From contig NZ_JBHUOZ010000003.1 in the NCBI RefSeq assembly GCF_042686025.1, positions 1,674,001 to 1,738,000 of the forward strand: a DNA stretch of 64,000 bases, in the 5' to 3' direction. Shown piece after piece: positions 1 through 7,310 of this stretch; position 1 is the stretch's first letter, and each line of letters starts with the position of its first letter. The DNA is from Terrimonas rubra. GTDB lineage: Bacteria > Bacteroidota > Bacteroidia > Chitinophagales > Chitinophagaceae. The notes beneath the pieces were generated by a model. The model was given only the letters and a program-made list of their open reading frames with translations. It was not told the origin of the DNA and searched no databases. A program made the position numbers and the translations under genes.

Positions 1-363
1 GAGCGTACGGCCAATAAATACAAACAGGTGCAGTATATGCAGCAATTTGTGGGGCATGAGTTTGAAGGCGTTATCAGTGGTGTAGCCGCATTCGGCTTCT
101 GGGTAGAAACGGTAGAGCATAAATGCGAAGGGCTGGTAAGTGTGAACAACCTGATGGATTATGATGAGTTCCGTCATGTTGAAAGCGAATACTGCCTGGT
201 AGGCATGCGCAGCGGTAAGAAATTCAGGATGGGTGATAAAGTAACGATAAAAGTACTGGCCGCCAACCTGGAAAAACGCCAGCTGGATTACGACTGGGTA
301 GTGGATGCAGATGCGGAAGCAGCAGCACCGAAAAAACAAAAAACAAAAAAGACGAAACGATAA
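1..363 (+). CDS. rnr: Ribonuclease R, C-terminal fragment (5' end outside window)
   Basis: The reading frame is open from base 1, so this is the 3' end of a longer gene. The visible 120 residues contain an S1 RNA-binding domain (FEGVISGVAAFGFWVE, then KCEGLV, then FRMGDKVTIKV) followed by a Lys-rich tail. In RNase R, an RNB-family 3'-5' exoribonuclease that degrades structured RNA, the S1 domain closes the protein in exactly this way, and the sequence just before it (ERTANKY...) resembles the end of the RNB domain. The catalytic RNB part is outside the window, so the assignment rests on the S1 and flanking motifs. The next gene starts 22 bases downstream on the same strand. Confidence 0.85.
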   Translation, partial: ERTANKYKQVQYMQQFVGHEFEGVISGVAAFGFWVETVEHKCEGLVSVNNLMDYDEFRHVESEYCLVGMRSGKKFRMGDKVTIKVLAANLEKRQLDYDWVVDADAEAAAPKKQKTKKTKR

Positions 364-385
364 CGATAGACCTTATTTTTACGGC

Positions 386-1351
386 ATGAACTCCTTTGAG
401 CATTTATCCCAGCAATTTGCAAAAACATTTAACCAGCCGCAGTTCCCGGCCACACCGGCCACCCTGTACCAACCCAATGAGTATTTTTTACAAATTGGCG
501 GTAAGCGGGTGCGTCCCGTGCTCTGTTTAATGGGCAATGAACTGTTTGATGATCTTAAACCCGAAGCCTATGAAATTGCCACCGCCATTGAGCTATTCCA
601 CAACTTTACCCTGATACACGACGATATCATGGACAATGCGCCATTACGTCGGGGTATGCAGACCATCCATACCAAATACGATAACAGCACCGCCATTCTT
701 TGTGGCGATGTAATGCTGGTAAGGGCTTATGAGCACCTGTCATCGGTACAATCGCCCTACCTTACGCAATTGCTGCATTTATTCAATACCACGGCCCGCC
801 AGGTTTGTGAGGGGCAGCAGATGGATATGGACTTTGAAAAACAGGACAATGTCTCCCAGGACGATTATTTAAAGATGATCGAGCTGAAAACATCGGTGTT
901 AATTGCTGCCAGTCTGAAACTGGGCGCCATCATTGGCGGCGCCAGCCAGCGTAACCAGGATAATATTTACCAGTTCGGGTTAAACCTGGGCCTGGCTTTC
1001 CAGGTACAGGATGATTACCTGGATGCTTTTGGCGACCCGGAGAAATTTGGCAAGCAGGTAGGAGGTGATATTCTTGCCAACAAAAAAACCTTCCTGCTCA
1101 TTCATGCATTGGAAACTGCCAATGCCGAACAAAAACTGCAACTGGAAGAACAACTCAACAATAATTATCCGAACAAAGTTGCCAAAGTATTACAGTTGTA
1201 CCGCGATTGTAAAGTGGACGACTGGGCCCTGCAATTAAAAAACACTTACCTGGACAAAGCTTTCAACTACCTGGAAGAAATTGCGGTATTATCGGCACGT
1301 AAGCAGCCATTGTTACAGTTGGCGGAGTACCTGGTGAAGCGGGATGTGTAG
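386..1351 (+). CDS. Polyprenyl (geranylgeranyl/farnesyl-type) diphosphate synthase
   Basis: A trans-isoprenyl diphosphate synthase of 321 residues. It condenses isopentenyl diphosphate with an allylic diphosphate in the cytoplasm, feeding quinone, carotenoid or cell-wall lipid carrier synthesis. Both Asp-rich Mg-binding motifs are present: DDIMD at residues 79-83 and DDYLD at 209-213. The GGKRVRP substrate-binding motif lies near residue 38 and GGDILANKKTFL follows the second motif. A longer upstream frame begins at 305 inside RNase R; I chose the ATG at 386 because it clears that gene and gives the normal family N-terminus. Product chain length cannot be read with confidence; short chain (C15-C20) is the likeliest. 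Confidence 0.93.
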   Translation: MNSFEHLSQQFAKTFNQPQFPATPATLYQPNEYFLQIGGKRVRPVLCLMGNELFDDLKPEAYEIATAIELFHNFTLIHDDIMDNAPLRRGMQTIHTKYDNSTAILCGDVMLVRAYEHLSSVQSPYLTQLLHLFNTTARQVCEGQQMDMDFEKQDNVSQDDYLKMIELKTSVLIAASLKLGAIIGGASQRNQDNIYQFGLNLGLAFQVQDDYLDAFGDPEKFGKQVGGDILANKKTFLLIHALETANAEQKLQLEEQLNNNYPNKVAKVLQLYRDCKVDDWALQLKNTYLDKAFNYLEEIAVLSARKQPLLQLAEYLVKRDV

Positions 1352-1418
1352 GGGGAGAGTTCATGGTTAATAGTTCATAGTTAATGGTGCTTTATAAGCT
1401 TCATAACATTATTTGCTG

Positions 1419-1549
1419 TACGAAGCTTATAGCTTCGTAATATTATTCTGTCGCCTTTGGCGACATATTGCTGCTATAATTTAAGCATTATATTTTATAC
1501 CGAATTGCCAAAGGCAATAAAATAATGATTCAAAACTACAAGTTTCGAA
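1419..1549. repeat. REP-like inverted pair of double hairpins
   Basis: Four palindromes lie in the gap before the next gene: 1419-1439 (TACGAAGCT, loop TAT, AGCTTCGTA), 1449-1465 (TGTCGCC, loop TTT, GGCGACA), 1504-1518 (ATTGCC, loop AAA, GGCAAT) and 1529-1549 (TTCAAAACT, loop ACA, AGTTTCGAA with one mismatch). The first pair resembles the reverse complement of the second pair, so this looks like two copies of one double-hairpin element in inverted order. A third copy of the second form lies at 2944-2989. Such elements are often spread by REP-associated tyrosine transposases; none is in the window. Confidence 0.7.
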
Positions 1550-1590
1550 TAGCTGGTAGCTGGATATAATTTTATACGCAATCTTGAAAA

Positions 1591-2247
1591 ATGATCCGAC
1601 AAATTACAAAAGAAGAACTGACAGACAATTCATTTTTTTGGTATGCTTATATCTGCTGGTTCAGGGGCTATGATGATAAAAATGAATTGAATATTGATGA
1701 AGTACTTGAAGTTATTGATATAGATCGTGAAGAGCTATATAAATGGGAGCAGGAATTTTTTCCGGAAAATGAGAGCGAGGAGGCTATACGATTTGTCAGA
1801 GGGGAAATTGATGAAAGTATTTCCTTCCATTTCGAATTTCAAAAATACGAAGTTGTATTTTTTATTAATGACCTATACATCGGCAATCTGGGAGGACATT
1901 TTGAAGCATGGTTTCTTACCTGGGAAGAGCTTTTAGCATTAAAAACAGATAGCTATCTGTTCCTTTTATTATTACCGATGACAGGAGTCGAAGTTCATCA
2001 ATTTGCAGCAGCACTTGAGCTTATTACCAATCAATTAAAGACAATTCCAAAATTTGAAGATAAAGCTGGCTATATTGCGGATTGTATACTAAACGGGTTA
2101 AAGACCAGTGGGCCGTTTTTTAAGCAGGAAGGAGTGGGCATTGTAAATAAAGAAAACCATAGTGTAAGAAATATTGAAAAATACCCAAGGTATACTGAGG
2201 ACGTGATTAAGTTAAATGATATTTTGAAAACAATAGTGGATAAATAA
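1591..2247 (+). CDS. Hypothetical protein, immunity-protein-like
   Basis: A 218-residue acidic, cytoplasmic protein with no signal peptide or clear membrane segment. It has alternating helical stretches rich in W, F, E and D (FFWYAYICWFRGYDD, ELYKWEQEFFPE), the composition usual in immunity proteins of polymorphic toxin systems. I do not recognise a named family. It is the first of four small genes between two sets of palindromic repeats, with no toxin gene beside it, so any immunity role would be as an orphan. The codon usage is more AT-rich than that of the polyprenyl synthase upstream, consistent with an accessory gene. Confidence 0.6.
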   Translation: MIRQITKEELTDNSFFWYAYICWFRGYDDKNELNIDEVLEVIDIDREELYKWEQEFFPENESEEAIRFVRGEIDESISFHFEFQKYEVVFFINDLYIGNLGGHFEAWFLTWEELLALKTDSYLFLLLLPMTGVEVHQFAAALELITNQLKTIPKFEDKAGYIADCILNGLKTSGPFFKQEGVGIVNKENHSVRNIEKYPRYTEDVIKLNDILKTIVDK

Positions 2248-2295
2248 TAAGAATATCACTGAAAACAATACATCAATAATCCCACAATACAGAAT

Positions 2296-2937
2296 ATGAA
2301 AACTTCTTCAAAAGCTGCACATATCCTGCATAGCATAAATGATAAAACAAAACTGGGAGATTTACGGACAATAGCGAAAGAAATAAAAAAAGATCATGAC
2401 CTCGCTATGGAATTATGGCGTTCCGGTAAGTTCCTGCCAAGACAGTTATCTATTTTGATCATGGACAGCAAATTGCTTTCGCAGGAATTTATTGACCAAC
2501 TTGACAAAGATATCCGGTCTCACCCTTTTGATGAACGGAATCAGTTAACGGACTGGTTAATGGCCAACCAGCTTACAAAAGATAAAAAAACAATTGCACT
2601 GATCAATTCCTGGGAAAATAGCTCTTCTGCTCTTCAGAGACGGATTTTCTGGTATTACCAGGCAAGATTGAGATGGATGGGGCAAACACCTCCCGAGAAT
2701 ACCGGCCACTTATTAAAGGTCATTGAAAGTAAAATCAGCAAAGAAGAGCCGGAAGTGCAATGGGCTATGAATTTCACTGCCGGCTGGATCGGTGTATATG
2801 AAAAGCAATACCGGGATCGTTGTATTGCACTTGGAGAAAAAACCGGTCTTTATAAAGGTGAAATGGTATCAAAAGGTTGTACGCCCGACTATTTACCCGA
2901 ATTTATTGCGATTGAAAGCGGTAAAAGAAATCTTTAA
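2296..2937 (+). CDS. AlkD-like DNA alkylation repair family protein (HEAT-like)
   Basis: This 213-residue all-helical protein resembles the DNA alkylation repair family (AlkC/AlkD, HEAT-like repeats), whose founding members remove alkylated purines. Family-like features are LWRSGKFLPRQLSILIMD near residues 40-57, W-rich helices in the middle, and the C-terminal pattern EVQWAMNF...IGVYEKQYRDRC...GLYKGEM..KGCTPDYLPEFI. Catalytic residues of AlkD cannot be placed with certainty, and many short homologues have unknown substrates. It starts 48 bases after the previous gene on the same strand and may be co-transcribed with it. Confidence 0.7.
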   Translation: MKTSSKAAHILHSINDKTKLGDLRTIAKEIKKDHDLAMELWRSGKFLPRQLSILIMDSKLLSQEFIDQLDKDIRSHPFDERNQLTDWLMANQLTKDKKTIALINSWENSSSALQRRIFWYYQARLRWMGQTPPENTGHLLKVIESKISKEEPEVQWAMNFTAGWIGVYEKQYRDRCIALGEKTGLYKGEMVSKGCTPDYLPEFIAIESGKRNL

Positions 2938-2943
2938 CCAACG

Positions 2944-2989
2944 ATTGCCAAAGGCAATAAAATAATTGTTCGAAACTACAAGTTTTGAA
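2944..2989 (+). repeat. Third copy of the REP-like double hairpin
   Basis: Palindrome ATTGCC-AAA-GGCAAT at 2944-2958 and palindrome TTCGAAACT-ACA-AGTTTTGAA at 2969-2989, joined by the same spacer (AAAATAATTG-type) as in the copy at 1504-1549. The two copies differ at only a few bases. It begins seven bases after the stop codon of the AlkD-like gene and may also end its transcript. Confidence 0.7.
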
Positions 2990-3041
2990 CAGCAAAGGCA
3001 GTCTGTAAAACATAGTCAAAAAAATCTCATAAAAAAAGAAT

Positions 3042-3317
3042 ATGAAGTTAACCGATTTCATTAAGAATATTGAACATGTGGATAGGGATACCATCATTTT
3101 TCAAGAGTATCAGGATGACGCTAACTCTGATATTATTCTCGCCTATGCTGAAGATGATAGTGTAATAAGAGAAGAAAATGGACGCAAATACTTTTATTTG
3201 ATAGAAGTATTCTTAGCAAAAGAGTTTGTTGAAGATTGGAAAGCAAGTTTAGATTATACACCCACTATTGAAGAAACTGCGAAGCGCTTATATGAGTATG
3301 GCTGTAATGATGCCTAA
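3042..3317 (+). CDS. Small acidic hypothetical protein
   Basis: A 91-residue, strongly acidic soluble protein (DANSDIILAYAEDDS; C-terminal ETAKRLYEYGCNDA). There is no signal peptide and no family I can name. Its size, acidity and position in a run of small orphan genes suit an immunity-like protein, but that is an inference from composition only. Confidence 0.55.
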   Translation: MKLTDFIKNIEHVDRDTIIFQEYQDDANSDIILAYAEDDSVIREENGRKYFYLIEVFLAKEFVEDWKASLDYTPTIEETAKRLYEYGCNDA

Positions 3318-3383
3318 TAATTATGTTGAGAGATATGTAATCTCATTGATAGACTCTTATACAAGAGAACTAAAATTATAATA

Positions 3384-3710
3384 ATGGAACACCAACAACA
3401 ACTTGATATTCTTATAAGAAGTTTAGACCTCCTGGGTTCATCTATAGAAGATCTGGAAAAGACGCTACCAGCATTTGTATATGATATTGGCGAAGACGTT
3501 ATTTCTGAATTTGAAAATGGTTTTTTATTACTTTCACAACTTATCGAAAACAATATGTTATCAACTGGTTCCATTGTATCGGTGTTAAGACTCAATAATA
3601 AGGTACAGTGGTGTTTAAGGAATATCGGTGAAGAGGATTTTTCAAATGAAGAATGGAATAAAGTAAGAGTATTAGCAAAACTAACCTCCCAATTGATTAC
3701 TAAATCTTAA
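3384..3710 (+). CDS. Small hypothetical helical protein
   Basis: A 108-residue soluble protein, predicted mostly helical (LDILIRSLDLLGSSIEDLEKTL, then ENGFLLLSQLIENN). No recognised domain. It follows the 91-residue gene by 66 bases on the same strand. The downstream 261 bases hold a 61-base structured repeat and then a promoter for the next operon. Confidence 0.55.
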   Translation: MEHQQQLDILIRSLDLLGSSIEDLEKTLPAFVYDIGEDVISEFENGFLLLSQLIENNMLSTGSIVSVLRLNNKVQWCLRNIGEEDFSNEEWNKVRVLAKLTSQLITKS

Positions 3711-3734
3711 GGAAAACAAAATACATAAATTTAT

Positions 3735-3795
3735 CTGGCGCGAGTCTTCCGAAGGGAGACTCGTGTCTTTTAAACCTGTCCTGATTATATCAGGA
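3735..3795. repeat. 61-base structured repeat, solo copy
   Basis: The unit starts CTGGCGCGAGTC and ends TCAGGA. It contains two hairpins: CGAGTCT paired with AGACTCG, and TCCTGAT paired with ATCAGGA. It is almost identical to the copies at 6735-6795 and 6893-6953, about 3 kb away. Confidence 0.8.
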
Positions 3796-3919
3796 AGGAA
3801 CCATTAACCCTCACCAATAAAGAAGAATTTAATACAATCACACAAGACAATAGTCTCTTAAATAATACTCCCTAATTTTAATATTCAAACAATATTTTCT
3901 GAATAAAGGCCTATATTTA

Positions 3920-3949
3920 TTGTTTATCAATAAATATTTATTACTTTTG
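3920..3949 (+). promoter_or_regulatory. Predicted Bacteroidota-type promoter for the DUF2975/HTH operon
   Basis: TTG at 3920-3922, a 19-base spacer, then TACTTTTG at 3942-3949. This fits the Bacteroidota primary sigma factor consensus (TTG, 19-21 bases, TAnnTTTG). The ATG of the DUF2975 gene is 23 bases downstream. The surrounding sequence is very AT-rich. Confidence 0.6.
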
Positions 3950-3971
3950 CCGTATCTAATTAAATAAACTT

Positions 3972-4511
3972 ATGCATTCAAAAACTAACAACTTCATATA
4001 CTGGGGTTTATATGTCATAGTCTGGCTCATTTTTGTTGGCCTGTCTATAGAAGCAGGTGGTTTACTGGTGAACTTCTTTTTCAGCCTGTATAATCCCGAA
4101 ATGGTCCATAACCTGTACCAGAAACTTGACTTATCTGAAATGTATAATCGCAACCAACTCGCTTTTTATGGCATTTATAGTTTTATTATAACAAATGCGG
4201 TATTAAAAGCCGTCATGTTTTATATCGTTATCAGGTTGATGCACACCATGAAACTTTCACAACCATTCACCCGTTTTGTATCCGCACAAATTTTACGCAT
4301 CAGTTATTTTACCCTGGTTATTGGACTGCTTAGTTATATTGCAAGGCAGTGGACTAATAACCTGGTGCACCGGGGTTATACAACTACTGGCTTAAACCAG
4401 TTTTTGGATGACAGCCAGGCTTTTATTGTAATGGGAGCGGTGATCTATATAATTGCCACCATTTTTAAAAAAGGTATCGAATTACAGGAAGAAAACGATT
4501 TAACCGTATAA
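3972..4511 (+). CDS. DUF2975 membrane protein
   Basis: A 179-residue integral membrane protein with four predicted membrane segments, near residues 8-32, 63-88, 105-125 and 147-165. The pattern fits the DUF2975 family, whose biochemical role is unknown. DUF2975 genes usually sit beside a small YozG-type helix-turn-helix gene, and that is the case here: the HTH gene starts four bases downstream. The pair probably forms a small regulator/membrane-partner unit driven by the promoter at 3920-3949. Confidence 0.8.
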   Translation: MHSKTNNFIYWGLYVIVWLIFVGLSIEAGGLLVNFFFSLYNPEMVHNLYQKLDLSEMYNRNQLAFYGIYSFIITNAVLKAVMFYIVIRLMHTMKLSQPFTRFVSAQILRISYFTLVIGLLSYIARQWTNNLVHRGYTTTGLNQFLDDSQAFIVMGAVIYIIATIFKKGIELQEENDLTV

Positions 4512-4514
4512 ACT

Positions 4515-4730
4515 ATGCCGATCATTGTAAACTTAGATGTAATGATGGCAAAGCGGAAAATATCGCTGAATGAGCTGTCAGAAAAAGTGGGACTCACACT
4601 TTCCAATCTCTCTATTTTAAAAACAGGAAAAGCAAAAGCCATTCGCTTCAGTACGCTGGATGCCATCTGTAAAGCCCTGGACTGCCAACCGGCCGATATT
4701 CTTGAATATGTAGAGGATGGTAAAAACTAA
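4515..4730 (+). CDS. YozG-type helix-turn-helix transcriptional regulator
   Basis: A 71-residue Cro/C1-type HTH protein. The helix-turn-helix spans about residues 16-40 (ISLNELSEKVGLTLSNLSIL), followed by the family C-terminus (LDAICKALDCQPADILEY). It probably binds DNA as a dimer and controls its own operon with DUF2975; the operator was not identified. The call is firm from the motif and from its DUF2975 neighbour. Confidence 0.88.
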   Translation: MPIIVNLDVMMAKRKISLNELSEKVGLTLSNLSILKTGKAKAIRFSTLDAICKALDCQPADILEYVEDGKN

Positions 4731-4737
4731 TTCTTTT

Positions 4738-6216
4738 ATGAAAACAATTTTCATAACAACTGCTGTATTATTGCTGAGTTGCTGCATACATGCCCAGCAT
4801 AATGAAAACATTACCATTGGTAAAAAAGAGGTTATTTATTCCAAAGCCCTGGGGGAAAACAGGACAGTCTGGATCTATACACCCGGTATGACATCCCCGG
4901 TTATAACTCCCGGTAAAAAATACCCGGTATTGTATGTACTGGATGGCGAAGCTCATTTTTTTGCCACTACAGGTATTATTCAGCAGCTTAGCCAGGCTAA
5001 TGGCAACGGGGTAGTACCGGAAATGATCGTAGTAGGCATTGAAAACACCAGCCGGTTCAGAGACCTTGTACCATCAAAAGACACAAAAAAAGTGAATCCG
5101 TTTGCGGACTTCTTATCTGCTGAGCTTATTCCCTATATAAATAAACATTATCCTGTTGCCCCTTACAAGTTACTGGCAGGACATTCACTGGGCGGACTTA
5201 CAGCCATTGATATGCTTACCACATCGCCCGGACTGTTTAATGCATATATTGCTATTGACCCGAGTATGTGGTTTGATAACGAATGGTTCTTGAATAATGT
5301 TATTACCCGGTTACCACAACAAAAAATGAACGGTGAACGGTTATTTATTGGGATAGCGAATACCATGCCTGCGGGAATGACGATGACCGGGCTAAAGAAA
5401 GATAAATCCGGCGAAACAGCACATATACGTTCTATTGTAAAACTCGGTACATTTTTAACTGCCAATACAAACGGCCTGCAGTACAGGCAAGAGTATTATG
5501 AAAAAGAAAGACATAATACCGTACCCCTGTTAAGTATATATGATGGCTTACGTTTTATTTTTGATTATTATTTTTTAGATGCCGGCGAAAAGGATTTTGC
5601 AGATACTACAGCAGCAATTGCTAAAAGACTACAATCACATTATGCCAAGGTATCGGCTAAAATGGGCTATAAAAATGCAGCGCCGGAAACCTTTGTCAAT
5701 TACCTGGCTTACGATGCGCTGGTGAAAAAACAGTATACCAAAGCAGATGCATTATTTAAGTTAAACCTGGAATGGTACCCGGAAAATGTTAGTGCTTATG
5801 ATGCCTATGCCGGTTATTTTTTAAACAGGAAAGATACCCTGAGTGCCATTGGCTACTATAAAAAGGCTTTACTGGTTAAACCGGATGCAGTGGTGCAGAG
5901 AAAACTGGATATATTAGCCATGAAGGAAAACGCAGTTCCGGCACCGGTAAAACTGGATCAGTATGCCGGAGTATATATTTTAGAAACCTATAATATTCCC
6001 ATCGTACTGGAGATACGTAATGCTCAGTTATGGGCCAAAGTGCAGGGAGAGCAGGATGATGAACTTGAATGGCTTGCAGAAAATGTTTTTACTGTTAAAG
6101 GAAAACAAGGTTATAAGATCACCTTTCACATGAAGGATGGGAAACCAGCAGGCTTTACCTCGGTACAGCCGAACGGGACGTTTAAAGCCATTTTTTCGGA
6201 TAAACAACCGGAATAA
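4738..6216 (+). CDS. Secreted esterase-family alpha/beta hydrolase with C-terminal TPR and beta domain
   Basis: A 492-residue exported hydrolase. The N-terminus is a signal peptide (MKTIFITTAVLLLSCCIHAQ). Residues about 20-280 match the putative esterase family (IroE/Fes/antigen-85-like): YPVLYVLDGEAHFF, and the nucleophile elbow AGHSLGG. A TPR-like pair follows (YDAYAGYFLNRKDTLSAIGYYKKALLVKP), then a small beta domain like DUF3471. The substrate is unknown; relatives cleave esters of siderophores or carbohydrates. An upstream start at 4717 overlaps the HTH gene by 14 bases; I prefer 4738 because it begins the signal peptide cleanly. Confidence 0.85.
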   Translation: MKTIFITTAVLLLSCCIHAQHNENITIGKKEVIYSKALGENRTVWIYTPGMTSPVITPGKKYPVLYVLDGEAHFFATTGIIQQLSQANGNGVVPEMIVVGIENTSRFRDLVPSKDTKKVNPFADFLSAELIPYINKHYPVAPYKLLAGHSLGGLTAIDMLTTSPGLFNAYIAIDPSMWFDNEWFLNNVITRLPQQKMNGERLFIGIANTMPAGMTMTGLKKDKSGETAHIRSIVKLGTFLTANTNGLQYRQEYYEKERHNTVPLLSIYDGLRFIFDYYFLDAGEKDFADTTAAIAKRLQSHYAKVSAKMGYKNAAPETFVNYLAYDALVKKQYTKADALFKLNLEWYPENVSAYDAYAGYFLNRKDTLSAIGYYKKALLVKPDAVVQRKLDILAMKENAVPAPVKLDQYAGVYILETYNIPIVLEIRNAQLWAKVQGEQDDELEWLAENVFTVKGKQGYKITFHMKDGKPAGFTSVQPNGTFKAIFSDKQPE

Positions 6217-6293
6217 TACCGTTCTTTAACGTTTATATGCGGAGTTGAAGCAGTTAAAAGATATTGCCTGTACACACCAAAAAATTATTTATT

Positions 6294-6728
6294 ATGATGC
6301 TGATTGCAAGATTTTTGATAGTTGTCATACTATTCATACCTGCGAAAAATTTATTTAGCCAAACAAAACCGGCAGTAAGATTTGATGGTCTTTACCAAAC
6401 GGTAAGTGAAATAGACTCACTTAATAATGACACCACCTATAATTTTTTACGGTTTTACCCGGACGGAAAAGTGTTAAGCGTAACCTCGAGAGGTAATGCC
6501 CATGACCTGAAAAAGTGGTTTCATTTAAAGCAGGAGAATCCATCAGTGGGTCTGTATGAAATAGTAGCCAACCGGATATATTTTTCCACAACAAGTGAGG
6601 AAGGTACGGTTGTTTATGACGGGGAAATTCATGGCCAATATTATCTTACGTTTACCCTGAAAAGTCTTATTAACGGGTATACCCACCAGGAGAAATATTA
6701 TTTTATAAAAATTATTGGTTTGAAATAA
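6294..6728 (+). CDS. Small secreted beta-rich protein, unknown function
   Basis: About 144 residues with an N-terminal signal peptide (MMLIARFLIVVILFIP..., ending NLFSQ). The mature part is predicted beta-rich (FDGLYQTVSEID, FLRFYPDGKVLSVTS, YYLTFTLKSLINGY), like small lipocalin-type or copper-resistance-like periplasmic proteins. No firm family. An upstream TTG at 6264 extends the frame, but the ATG at 6294 (or 6297) starts the signal peptide properly. The stop codon is followed within seven bases by the tandem repeat array. Confidence 0.6.
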   Translation: MMLIARFLIVVILFIPAKNLFSQTKPAVRFDGLYQTVSEIDSLNNDTTYNFLRFYPDGKVLSVTSRGNAHDLKKWFHLKQENPSVGLYEIVANRIYFSTTSEEGTVVYDGEIHGQYYLTFTLKSLINGYTHQEKYYFIKIIGLK

Positions 6729-6734
6729 ATCTAA

Positions 6735-7037
6735 CTGGCGCGAGTCTTCCGAAGGGAGACTCGTGTCTTTTAAATCAGTCCTGATTTTATCAGGATAAAA
6801 CAACAATCTGTCGCTTAACTGGCGTAAGTCTTTCAAAGGGAAATCCATGCCTTTTAAATTAACCCTGATTATATCATGATTAACTGACTTAACTGGCGCG
6901 AGTCTTCCGAAGGGAGACTCGTGTCTTTTAAATCAGTCCTGATTTTATCAGGACAAAACAAAAACCTGTCGCTTAACTGGCGTAAGTATTCCAAAGGGTG
7001 ATCCATGTCTTTTACATTAGCCCTCATGCTATCAGGA
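6735..7037. repeat. Four-copy array of the 61-base repeat in a 158-base dimeric arrangement
   Basis: Units at 6735-6795, 6819-6879, 6893-6953 and 6977-7037, each exactly 61 bases. Start-to-start distances are 84, 74 and 84 bases. Units 1 and 3 are nearly identical and keep the CGAGTCT/AGACTCG hairpin. Units 2 and 4 are diverged (CTGGCGTAAGT...) and have lost pairing in that stem. The 23-base spacers after units 1 and 3 are alike, both ending CTGTCGCTTAA. The array therefore arose by duplication of a two-unit, 158-base block. The solo copy at 3735 matches units 1 and 3. Confidence 0.85.
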
Positions 7038-7196
7038 CCAAACAGGGAACCCACTGCCCAAAGGCTGCCGGATGGAAGCGGTAGCTGGCCGGTGAAGCGC
7101 AGGGTAGAGTAGGGCTTGGCCGGCCACTACAAGCGTACAGCCGGAACTGAAGCTGATAGTAGTACTGCAGCTGACAGCCCCGAGACCTGACTGATC
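7038..7196 (+). other. GC-rich structured stretch upstream of the permease
   Basis: This stretch is richer in GC than its surroundings and has no open gene. It can fold into a strong hairpin: TGGCCGGTGAAGC at 7086-7098 with GCTTGGCCGGCCA at 7114-7126 (11 of 13 pairs). A weaker AGCTG/CAGCT stem lies near 7153-7175. It could be an RNA leader of the permease gene or the relic of another repeat family. I cannot match it to a known riboswitch. Confidence 0.35.
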
Positions 7197-7310
7197 ATGA
7201 GATCATTAACCTACAAGAAGAATACCCATGCGTTCGGGACGATTCTAACTTTTTTACTATACTTTTTATTTTTTTCCTTACTTTACCTGCTTAATTATAA
7301 ACCACAACTA

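Noticed and set aside
6735..7037. CRISPR array
   Set aside because: Units are 61 bases with internal hairpins, spacers are 13-23 bases and similar to each other, and no cas genes are present.
6543..7054. Two minus-strand frames (101 and 61 codons) with similar protein sequence
   Set aside because: Their similarity comes from the 61-base repeat units they run through; they cross a real gene and have no coding character of their own.
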